A stretch of 25,330 nt of DNA from Stentor coeruleus (taxonomy: Eukaryota > Ciliophora > Heterotrichea > Heterotrichida > Stentoridae). Of this stretch, positions 11,201-19,047 are shown one piece after another; position 1 is the stretch's first letter, and every line of letters begins with the position of its first letter. Location of the stretch: the NCBI GenBank assembly GCA_001970955.1, contig MPUH01001040.1, forward strand, positions 1-25,330, read 5' to 3'. The notes beneath the pieces were generated by a model that was given only the letters and a program-made list of their open reading frames with translations, was not told the DNA's origin and ran no database searches. A program made the translations under genes and the position numbers.

Positions 11201-14200
11201 AGTAGGTGTACCAATAATCTCACTCCCAGTCCCAAGTAAATCCCCATCACTTATCTTTATACTAGATATCAAAGCTAAATAAGCACCAAGAATAAGAACT
11301 GATAATATATGAGAAAGTATATACATGATACTATAACAATAAGTATCTAATCCTATTTGCAATAATACAGTAAAAACAAGACCTATATAAATTGAACTTC
11401 CTATAATATTCTGATCTTCAGCATAACCATTAGAATTTAAAGTTGTGATAAAACTGTAGCCTATAAAAACTGGGAGGATAATCCCATCGATTATAGAAAG
11501 AAGACAATAATAAGTCATTTTTTTCCAATTAAAAAGTATATCAGTTAACCCTTGTGTATATAGTTCTGGGTATTCTAAGATTTTTTTCCCTGGCATATCC
11601 TCATCGAAAACCCCGAGGTAGATTATTGGTAAAGATGTAAACCCGATATTAAACCCAACAATAAGTGAGCTTTTGAATAATGAAACTCCAGAATAATCAC
11701 TATACCAAATATAAGCAAAAGTAATAACAGTAAGTAATGCATTTTTATATATAAACAAAAGTACAGATCTAGACATGCGTGAGTAGTTCCAATGGCCATG
11801 AAGTAAAAGAAGTTCTCTAAGCTGTGAAAAATGATTTATTGCAATATCGCAATAGTTCCTTGCTTGAGTGTATTCTTTACCTAAAACGGCAATCCCAACA
11901 TCAGCTTCTTGTATCATTGGAATATCCCCATTTCCATCACCAATTGCCATAGTCACTGGACGGAATACAAAATTTTCTTTAACCAATTTCACAATCCTAG
12001 CTTTATCTAAAGGTAAAAGTCCATAAAAACACACTGAGTTAGCAGTAAAAAGTAGGCAGCATAAGAGTTTTCTTGCATCATCATTTTCCATTGCAGTCAA
12101 AAAACTCTGCCTATCAATCGACAAAGAAAAGTTGACTGAATTCGGTGTGAAAGTTTTGTCTAAAAATCCTGATACTGATATTTCTGATTTGGCAATAGAT
12201 TTAAATAGAGGGTGTTGTGAAAGCATGATTTCCGCATTGTTTTGTTCAGAATTCACATTATCTACTAAAGAAAGTTTTTCATTTCTATCATTTAATTGTA
12301 GACTATCTTCAGACCCAGCTCTAACCAATAAACTTTTTACAGGAGTTTTTTTAACACTAACATTTCGTGAGCCTGGGACTAATTCAGTATAATCGTTAAA
12401 GATATAAATACTTATATATCGCATTAAGCTTTTAACACAATGTAATTCTGTTTTCAAATTGCTTAAACTAAGGACAGGGACATCATTTTTAAAAAGATTG
12501 ACTTTGCGGCATGTAGTTACAGTGCTGCTTTCATTATCCCCGCTAAGTATCCATATTTTCATTCCAGCTTTTTGTAGAATGTCTAAAGTAGTTATGGTCT
12601 CAGGGAGGACAATGTCTTCAATTCCTCCTATTCCTAGATAGTTTATATCTTTTTCGATTTCTTGAAAGAGAATTTCTATTCTTCCTTCTGAGTTCACGGG
12701 AATGTTTTTGGCGCTGTCTAGCTTTGAAATGAATTCAGATGCTTGGGACTCTTCTAGTTTTTTATACCCAAAGACTATTGTCCTTAGGCCTTTGCGTGAT
12801 GCGTATTGTTCATTGATTTCTAGTTCTTCAGTACCATTTTCGTCTAGGATTTTGACCATTTCATCAAAACTCCCTTTAACATAAAGAGTTATATTATTTT
12901 CTGACCTGACTATAATACGAGATTTTTTTATTGATGATGAGAAAGGTAGTGAGGCTAAGATTGTAAATTGCTCTTTGACTCCAAGGCATTCAATTTCACA
13001 AAACAGCTTACTTCGACTTACAAGCCTCACCCCTAATTCAGCTGCTGCTTCAACTAAAGCGATCTCATCAGACGATATACCAATAAACCTATCCTCTTCT
13101 GGAGTAATATTGTTACATAAAGCCATACATTTTATAAACTGATATATAAGAGAGCTTTCATCTCTAAACACAAGCTGTTTGAGTTTATAAAACCACATTG
13201 AAGGACGGTCAGAGCAAAATCCAGTCCTATTTGATTCAACTCTCGGCAAAAGTTTCGATGAACTTTCTGAAAACACCCTAGTAAACAAAGGTTTATCATC
13301 TTCAATAACAGTTGCGCATTTATCTCTTTCTTCTTCTTCTCTTTGAAATTTACTATTTCCAATAATACAAAGTGAAAGTTTTAAATCCTGTTCAGTGATA
13401 GTACCTGTTTTATCAGCAAAAAGGTACTCAATTTGTCCTAGGTTTTCATTAACATCTCCAGTTTTGAAGTCGACTTTCTTTTTAAAAGTCCTCATAATGA
13501 AAAAAGTTTGTAATATCCTAAGCATGTCCATAGTAACAAACAAGGAAATTGGGATAATATTGTTATATAAAATAGTAAAAAGGACAAAAGACTGGAGCTC
13601 GGAAGTAGAGCTGAATTCCATTTTCCCCAAATATTTCAAAGCTAGCACTGAGAATATGACTAAAACTAAAAGGACAAGAAGTAAATACAAGACCCAGAAA
13701 TTGATTTTCTTTTCAAGACGTGAAGTTTTTCTAGGTGGCGAACTGATATTTAAATAAGTTTTAGTCTCAAGACCAGTGTATACAACAATACCAATAACCC
13801 ATTCAACACCATGTAGCATACTTCCTCTATAAGCTAAATTTTGAGTAAATAACTCTATAGCCCTTGGGTGTCCTGCAAGCTTAAGTTTTCCTCTAAATTT
13901 AGAAAAGTCATTATTAGGCTGTTCAAATGATATAACCCCAGCCATTTTACTTAAGACATAATCTTTGTCTAAGCTTTGTATTAGCCCATGACTTTCACTT
14001 ACAGCTTTTTTCTGCATTAAATCTGTTTCCCCACTAATTCCTGAAGTGTCTAAAAAAAATACCCTTTCGCTTTTAGTCCCAAGGACAACGATATCAGCAG
14101 GGAATTTCTGAGATTCATTTATTAAGACGATATTCCCAACTAAAAGCTTCTCACATTTTATAAGCTCAAACTTGCTTCCATTCCAACAATAATAGTCTGT

Positions 14201-14527
14201 TGAATTATCTTTTTTGTCATCTTTTCCACGATAGAAGTCATTGTAAGCGTCTTTTAAAAGTGTTACCGATATGAGTATTGCTAATGGAACTACTGTTGTC
14301 CATGAATCAACTGGGTTGATTTCAAATGGGATTAATTGAAAGACTGAGACTATTAAGAACCAGATATTCGCTGATCTTTGGAACTGTTCGAATAAGTTTT
14401 TTGGTATAAGAGTTAAAAGGGTATATCGAGTTGAAGACACTTTGTTTGATACAAACTGCGATTTTGTTAGAGATGAATTGCCATGAAGCTCTTGAGTACG
14501 CCAGTTTCCTTCTTTGGCTGTATTCAT
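8222..14527 (-). CDS. P4-ATPase-like / guanylyl cyclase fusion protein (2101 aa)
   Basis: This is a membrane protein converting GTP to cGMP, of the alveolate type first described in Paramecium, Tetrahymena and Plasmodium. Residues 1-1150 form a P4-ATPase (flippase)-like region, with PISL in the fourth membrane helix (~326) and the phosphorylation motif DKTGT (Asp372). Next come a six-helix membrane block (~1210-1370), cyclase domain C1 (~1425-1590), a second six-helix block (~1705-1865) and C2 (~1910-2075). C1 has Asp1432, the guanine-type Glu1472 and the transition-state pair Asn1557/Arg1561, but Lys1476 where the second metal Asp should be. C2 has both metal aspartates (1918, 1962) but lacks the Asn/Arg pair. 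The two halves therefore make one active site. The ATPase part is degenerate (SGETD, SGDN, GDGNGD). One uninterrupted frame; upstream in-frame stops fix the start. Confidence 0.95.
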   Translation of the reverse strand: MNTAKEGNWRTQELHGNSSLTKSQFVSNKVSSTRYTLLTLIPKNLFEQFQRSANIWFLIVSVFQLIPFEINPVDSWTTVVPLAILISVTLLKDAYNDFYRGKDDKKDNSTDYYCWNGSKFELIKCEKLLVGNIVLINESQKFPADIVVLGTKSERVFFLDTSGISGETDLMQKKAVSESHGLIQSLDKDYVLSKMAGVISFEQPNNDFSKFRGKLKLAGHPRAIELFTQNLAYRGSMLHGVEWVIGIVVYTGLETKTYLNISSPPRKTSRLEKKINFWVLYLLLVLLVLVIFSVLALKYLGKMEFSSTSELQSFVLFTILYNNIIPISLFVTMDMLRILQTFFIMRTFKKKVDFKTGDVNENLGQIEYLFADKTGTITEQDLKLSLCIIGNSKFQREEEERDKCATVIEDDKPLFTRVFSESSSKLLPRVESNRTGFCSDRPSMWFYKLKQLVFRDESSLIYQFIKCMALCNNITPEEDRFIGISSDEIALVEAAAELGVRLVSRSKLFCEIECLGVKEQFTILASLPFSSSIKKSRIIVRSENNITLYVKGSFDEMVKILDENGTEELEINEQYASRKGLRTIVFGYKKLEESQASEFISKLDSAKNIPVNSEGRIEILFQEIEKDINYLGIGGIEDIVLPETITTLDILQKAGMKIWILSGDNESSTVTTCRKVNLFKNDVPVLSLSNLKTELHCVKSLMRYISIYIFNDYTELVPGSRNVSVKKTPVKSLLVRAGSEDSLQLNDRNEKLSLVDNVNSEQNNAEIMLSQHPLFKSIAKSEISVSGFLDKTFTPNSVNFSLSIDRQSFLTAMENDDARKLLCCLLFTANSVCFYGLLPLDKARIVKLVKENFVFRPVTMAIGDGNGDIPMIQEADVGIAVLGKEYTQARNYCDIAINHFSQLRELLLLHGHWNYSRMSRSVLLFIYKNALLTVITFAYIWYSDYSGVSLFKSSLIVGFNIGFTSLPIIYLGVFDEDMPGKKILEYPELYTQGLTDILFNWKKMTYYCLLSIIDGIILPVFIGYSFITTLNSNGYAEDQNIIGSSIYIGLVFTVLLQIGLDTYCYSIMYILSHILSVLILGAYLALISSIKISDGDLLGTGSEIIGTPTVLIAFFIVPLIIVAIHQAFAQYSAVFHPGIYEKIAMNKDDQVFVYKHNRIEKYAGNLEKVYRETSFRRGTLEKDAFELRKLSLHFNSEFIEAQYRDFYISVNIRFYKIIVILLFSLLVLWTILEAFVFDATLYYNLMRTVMCVAFAIVIFALFTEFFLENYVVLVISVTAIGLLAKFGTEVAFLKPGALATGVIPAITYILFNVDWQQVTYINGLNLSLYIISISIYYEYSTDNSYTLIEKTLTILSYLILNTSITITSAVLGYYLERTSRLEYKLIRMQEIGFEKSQRILSFLLPAFVKKRVKDGIRYIAEDQGTVTVIFCDIVDFDSICAEYLPVELLSFLDSVFQKFDQLCLAIGVTKIETVGKTYMACAGLKDSEAELEPALKEVSHARRAIEMGLAMISLAQTFKLKNGFQLQLKIGINSGPVTAGVVGYHKPQFSLVGDTVNTASRMCSTIENANSIQISTECYELLENTGGLEFKNNTIEAKGKGTMHTFLVTESKNMTSQDSFKPGLNHLSTFINHPSFTRTLTDSDQRKKKRGSELVGMFEMDSANQVFQRDDKELMEKVKIIDFSCGEDDKQKKFRIDKTISNRQLMFSGIVMALTTFSLLLLIALFEYIFTSLTVVSILIARAGIVLILILVVAIQNRIYLTRLFPIVMLIVFLMMLGVTLMDLIYSTKKEKDLLALEIMYIILLLNHTGQIPLSKVTWASLSIFIPWGILAIFTADPAAHAANSAFVVVFALINISAIYTIENHLRVYFNLRGIAEKEINKTDKLLTHMMPPHVLENMRQDKAITDKLTGVTLLYADIVGFTAWSSNKTPAEVVGMLSMMFTKFDKVCVVHNVYKVHTIGDCYVVMGYTDGENRDLSKECLHVVEMAQSMINIIKEVNKENGSELNMRIGIHTGEVIAGITGTNIVRYDIYGPDVLISNKMESGGMAGKINVSDVTMSLLEKFMPGKFTFEFNKEIAAKVIGRSHKSYFIVGDGENYVLS

Positions 14528-14800
14528 ATTATCAGAATTATTACTGGAAGAATTTCTTTTATTTGGGACTGAAAATTTGATAGGGTAAGATAAGAAGTTT
14601 GAAAGAGTTTGTATTTGAAGGATGTGATTAGGATTTGATAAGGGAAATATGTTGGAGAAGAGGAGATTAAGTTAAGATTATGAAATGGATTTAGATGAAG
14701 ATGGGTGGTTAAAAGAGAGATTTATGGTTTTGGAAATAAAAGTTTATGGAAACTTGGAATTTGTGTTGATTATATAAATAATTAGAGATTTTATTTTAAA
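14528..14800 (-). promoter_or_regulatory. Extremely skewed 5' flank of the cyclase gene
   Basis: On the plus strand 14581-14700 holds 37 G and no C by hand count, and up to 14760 only one C. On the sense strand this is C-rich and nearly G-free, matching the leader of the LITAF-like gene. A shared motif pair lies at 14688-14714 (sense TTTTAACCA then ATCTTCATCTAAATC), about 160 nt upstream of the start codon. The G-rich bias fades out toward 15200. Confidence 0.45.
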
Positions 14801-15824
14801 TTTATAAGAGTAATTGAATAATCATCGATTGTGATGTTTTGATTTCACTTTTTCTGCATTTTGGCTTTTATGGGAATAAGTTAAAATGGGCATATAAATT
14901 TTTCCAGTTTTCAAGGAATGGTGGTGATATAAATCAGTTATTGCAAACTGTGGATTTATTTTAAGAAATATATACTTATGGAAATATATGTTAACAAGGG
15001 AATCTGAAAATTATTTGGAAAAAATTGAAGAAATTTAGAAAAAAGTTTATTAAGGTAGTTACTTTGGATAAATTTTTAAAAAGTCGCAAAAACTTGGGGG
15101 AAATTATGATTATTATAAGGTTTAAAACTTGGGAAAAATGTGGAAAAGATTGAAAACTTAAAATAAAGATAATTGCACTAAGGGTCGACGATATTCTACT
15201 TACAAGGTGAAAATTTTCTGTAAAAATGAAGACATTATGAAGAATATATAGTTTTTAGTGATAAAATAAACTAATTAGAACATTAAATGCAAAGCTTAAT
15301 ACAAGAATTAAAGAATTTTTTATTACTATACAATTCTTAGTGATAAAATAAACAAATTAGAATATTGAATACAAAGCTTAATACAAGAATTAAAGAATTT
15401 TTTTTATATTATAATATTATGCTTAAGTGTAAAGTTCTATTTTGGCTTTGAAAATTTTAATTGATAATATCCTTGTTTACTCAGCTTTTCTTCAAGCAAA
15501 TTAAGTTAGGTCGAGTTACGGAAACTAGTCCTTTAAATCTTGTTGTTTAATTAATTCTCCAGCTGGGTTTTTATAAAGTTAAATTTGCATGTAAAATTAT
15601 ATGAGTTAAAAAAGTTCATAATTCAGTTCATTGAGTCATTCAAACGTAAAATAAAAGGTTTTAGTACTGATACCACTAGCAATTATGAACTTCATAGTTT
15701 TCATTACTAATGCGAAAAAAAACCGGGTATTCAGAATGAGCCAATCATAGAATAAAATGAAATATTCGTCATTCAGGTTGAGTTATAAGAATGGGATAAT
15801 TAAACTACTTAAATTAAGATTCAC
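14801..15824. other. Intergenic region with a direct repeat
   Basis: No gene seen. The left part keeps the G-rich bias of the cyclase 5' flank and repeats the words AAAACTTGGG and AAACTTGG several times. A two-copy repeat occupies 15255-15404. The remainder is neutral AT-rich DNA. Confidence 0.5.
15255..15404. repeat. Two-copy direct repeat, 82-bp period
   Basis: About 68 bases from 15255 recur from 15337 with around five mismatches. Both copies begin TTAGTGATAAAATAAAC, contain AAAGCTTAATACAAGAATTA and end in a T run. It lies between genes and encodes nothing visible, so it looks like a diverging tandem duplication. Confidence 0.8.
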
Positions 15825-16091
15825 TTAAAGCGATTTTCCTAATCCTCTTGTCAAATTTCTTATTTGATGACTAAAGTCATCAGGGTATTTTTCTGTATGT
15901 TTTCTAAGCCTTAAGTTTGTAGCATAGTTTTTATTGCAGCTGGGGCATGAATAGATTCTTGTAGGACTGATTATTTCAGTTTGGACCTTGTTATTACCAG
16001 ATGCATCTTCCTGTAAATAGCATACGATGGTATGCTGGTCACTTGTATTGATATCGAAAGCTAGCTTTAGCGATGTAAGCATAAAATCCAT
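15825..16091 (-). CDS. Small protein with a degenerate C2H2 zinc finger (88 aa)
   Basis: Residues ~49-65 read CPSCNKNYATNLRLRKH, which has the C2H2 spacing C-x2-C-x3-[FY]-x5-L-x2-H. The last His should follow three residues later, but Tyr stands there (HTEKY), so one zinc ligand is missing unless a later residue substitutes. The rest has no recognisable domain. One finger in a short protein is too little to predict DNA binding. The flanks lack the strong composition skew of the other genes. This could be a small gene, a remnant of a larger finger protein, or chance. Confidence 0.42.
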   Translation of the reverse strand: MDFMLTSLKLAFDINTSDQHTIVCYLQEDASGNNKVQTEIISPTRIYSCPSCNKNYATNLRLRKHTEKYPDDFSHQIRNLTRGLGKSL

Positions 16092-17277
16092 TAAATTACT
16101 AATAGTTATTTCTTTGATTAACTAACTAGGTACCTAAAATTAGTAATTTTTATGATACTATAGGCATTTTCTTACATTATTTTTTTCAAGATAATATAAT
16201 TAGCTTATGGTTGAATATTGCACTTCTATAATATTTATTATAAATTATACCCCGAAATATATTTATGGATGTGAAAATATATATATTATGTCTAAAAATA
16301 TAAGGAAAATGAAAATATGTTTTATTTCATATTCCTAAAGCTATTCATTAACAAAGGTATAAGTTTAGTTTTCTTAAGTCAAGAAAATACAAATTAGAAA
16401 GGCCACTAAAATACTCTGAGTTTGATATAAACAAATAAGTAGTTTAAATACCTTATAATTTATAACAAATACGATTTTATTTGAAACCCTAAAATTGTAA
16501 TCATTCTAACTCAGGTCATAATAAAAAAGTTAGTATAGCCAAGCTGCATAAGCTTTAAAAACAATGACGATAACTAGAAAAAATATACAAATTTTTGAAA
16601 ACTTTACCTTATCATTATCTTAAGTTAAAAGCTTTTATTAAAAATTATCCAAAGCAAGTAAATCATCTCTTTTATAAACAAAAACTAATAGTCTTTCCTA
16701 TTGCTGATATTAATTTATATATTTATTAAGATTTCAGGTAATATTTTTTTTTTACATCTTTATTACTAAAGTAAAGATAATCTTCGGTATGGTTATTTAA
16801 GAATTCAATACTGCATTCACATTTATTTTCAGGATATTAAAATATTATTATTTGGTTTTGAGTTTTACTCTATTTTATTAGCCTGCAAAAAAATATTTTA
16901 TATTTTTAGCGAGTTTCATTTTCCTAGTAATTTATAAACTTTTTCTTAAGCCAATCTTGATTTATGTTTTTTAGTATAATTAACCTTAGCACTTAAGATT
17001 ACTTTAACAATATTCTAAAGACCATAAAACTTTAAATCTTGCATATGAAAATTTATAAATTTATTATTTGAATTTTTAATTGTTTTTGATTTAACCCATT
17101 TTATAGTTTTGATTTTTTTAGTTGATTAGTAATCTTTAACTTAGCAAAAATGTAATTAAATCAATAAAACAAACAAAAATTATTGTTTTAATAGCTTATT
17201 AATATTATGTGTTACTTTTCCTAATACATAAAAATTCTAATATCTTAAACATAATTCATATTTATCATACTAATTAC
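16092..17277. other. AT-rich intergenic region, no gene seen
   Basis: Almost 1.2 kb without a usable reading frame on either strand. It is slightly C-biased on the plus strand toward the right, consistent with a 3' flank of the minus-strand coiled-coil gene. No repeat, tRNA or coding relic was recognised. Confidence 0.55.
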
Positions 17278-18963
17278 TTATACTTTTTTCTGTGGCGATT
17301 TCGTTATATCTTTTTCTAATTTAATCATGATTTCTTTATCCTCTAATATTTTCCTTGCTTTCAAAAGTTTTTCTCTTCTGTCATTCAAAATACTTGTCTT
17401 AGACGCAATATCCGAAAAGTACTCTTCGATTTTTTTCCTTTCCTGCATCATTTCCTCATAAAAAGCGATCTTCTCTGCTTGTAAATCATCATGTTCCTTA
17501 TCTAAAGACTCTCTTTCTTGAACAATTTTTTCCTTTTCCTCATTGAGCATTTTCTCTAACAGTTCCATTTCAATCTGTTTTTCTTCTAACTCACGTTCTT
17601 TTACCATATTTTTTCTTATAATCTCTTCTTTAAACTCCTTTTCAATTCTTTCACGTTCTAACTTTTCCTCTTCTTTTTTCATATTTTCAATCCTTTCTTG
17701 TTCTTTTTTCTCATATTCTTTCTGGTCTTGTTCATGTTTTTCTTGATCAAATTTTTCATACTCTTTTCTTTCTAGTTCAGCTTTTTCATTTTTCTTCCTT
17801 TCATACTCGCGTCTTTCTTGTTCACGTCTTTCATAATTTTCTTCAACTCTACGAGCCTCTCTATCTCTATCTTTCATAGCCTGTATCCTAAGTTCTTTAT
17901 CTCTGATTTTTCTCATAAAATGTTTCCGATCATGATTTTCTGTTTCTTTTATCACTTTACTACTATTATAATCACCACATGTATCAAATTTTGTAGCAAT
18001 ATCAGAATCATTAATGCTTGGCTTTCTAAAAGAACAAAACGAACTATTTTTTCTTTGAAAATATCCTGACTCATCTCTTAATATACCTTCAGTTGTAAAC
18101 CTTGAATCATTTAAAGCAAAACTTGGGGGATCGACTGAAAAACCACTTTTATCATTTATACTCGATGAACGTTTTGCTCTAAAAATCCTAGGCCCAGCGT
18201 TTAAAAGTTCAAAGTTTAATATGCTGTTTGCAATACGTTCGTTTTCAATCATGGACTTTTCTTCAGTAATTTTTTTTATATCTTCTTCGATTGTTTTTTC
18301 TTTCCAGCTCACAATGGCTTGTTTTTCTTCAAGTTTTAAAGCTTTTTGTTCGATATCCCATTTGGTATTTTGGTTTTCGATTTTTTCTTTCATGATTTCG
18401 TTATGCATAGCTTCAAAGTCTTTTAGGATTTTAGAAGTTTTTTTCTCTTTCTCATCTAACTGCTCTTGTTGAGCTAAAATTTCTTTTTCTAGCCTAGTTT
18501 TTAAGCTGAGTATTTCCCCTTTCTCTTTTTCAATATTATTGTACTCTTCTTCACGTTGTTTAGACCAGGATATAGCTTGTTCTTCGAATTCCTTTTTTTT
18601 CAAGTCTAATAACTCTTCGTATTTAATTAAGTTTGATGTAGCTTTTTGCAAGTAGTCTTCCTTTTGTGCGAATTCTTTCTTGATTTGGTATTTCATATCC
18701 CTAAGTATATCTTCAAAAGTCTCTTCAAGTCCTTGTAAAACTCCATCTAAAGTATCAGTTGAAAATTTTATTTCCACATTAGGACAATACTTCTGGACTA
18801 TCCTAGATAGCTCCTGACTATAACTTGAAGTATCATCAGTGTAAAAAGACTGGGTATGAGATCTAACTTTTTCTTTTTCATAACTCATAGAACTATGACA
18901 TCTATTGATATATCCATCTTTCGGCCTTGCTCTTGGGTATGGATTAGTATGTCTTTGCATCAT
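17278..18963 (-). CDS. Coiled-coil protein, probably cytoskeletal or basal-body/ciliary (561 aa)
   Basis: After a polar N-terminus there is a compact segment at ~48-75 (SQELSRIVQKYCPNVEIKF) and then a long coiled coil at ~80-245. A Ser-rich linker follows at ~250-340, then a second helical region at ~345-550. Within the latter, ~365-470 is dense in Glu/Arg/Lys (REQERREYERKKNEK and similar), typical of a charged single alpha-helix. No motor or catalytic motif is present, which suits a structural spacer or filament protein. Two Met codons open the frame and either could start it. It diverges from the 512-aa gene across only 84 bp, suggesting shared control. The cytoskeletal role is inference from the architecture and that neighbour; no named homologue is recognised. 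Confidence 0.82.
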   Translation of the reverse strand: MMQRHTNPYPRARPKDGYINRCHSSMSYEKEKVRSHTQSFYTDDTSSYSQELSRIVQKYCPNVEIKFSTDTLDGVLQGLEETFEDILRDMKYQIKKEFAQKEDYLQKATSNLIKYEELLDLKKKEFEEQAISWSKQREEEYNNIEKEKGEILSLKTRLEKEILAQQEQLDEKEKKTSKILKDFEAMHNEIMKEKIENQNTKWDIEQKALKLEEKQAIVSWKEKTIEEDIKKITEEKSMIENERIANSILNFELLNAGPRIFRAKRSSSINDKSGFSVDPPSFALNDSRFTTEGILRDESGYFQRKNSSFCSFRKPSINDSDIATKFDTCGDYNSSKVIKETENHDRKHFMRKIRDKELRIQAMKDRDREARRVEENYERREQERREYERKKNEKAELERKEYEKFDQEKHEQDQKEYEKKEQERIENMKKEEEKLERERIEKEFKEEIIRKNMVKERELEEKQIEMELLEKMLNEEKEKIVQERESLDKEHDDLQAEKIAFYEEMMQERKKIEEYFSDIASKTSILNDRREKLLKARKILEDKEIMIKLEKDITKSPQKKV

Positions 18964-19047
18964 TATTTATTACAAAAAACTCTAATTATCCAAACAATCC
19001 TTTAAAATCCTTTTTTAACTTTTTTATAGTTAAAAAAATATTAAATA
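18964..19047. promoter_or_regulatory. 84-bp bidirectional promoter region
   Basis: Only 84 bases separate the start codons of the two divergent genes, so both promoters and 5' leaders must lie here or overlap the coding ends. The stretch is C-rich and nearly G-free on the plus strand, like the other 5' flanks, and ends in an A/T-rich stretch before the plus-strand ATG. No named element is recognised. Confidence 0.55.

Noticed and set aside
8131..13757. Several 60-120 codon frames in other phases within the cyclase gene
   Set aside because: They lie wholly or mostly inside the long, domain-supported cyclase frame and have no features of their own.
17543..18472. Plus-strand Ser/Phe-rich frames opposite the coiled-coil gene
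   Set aside because: They are complements of Glu/Lys/Arg-rich coiled-coil codons.
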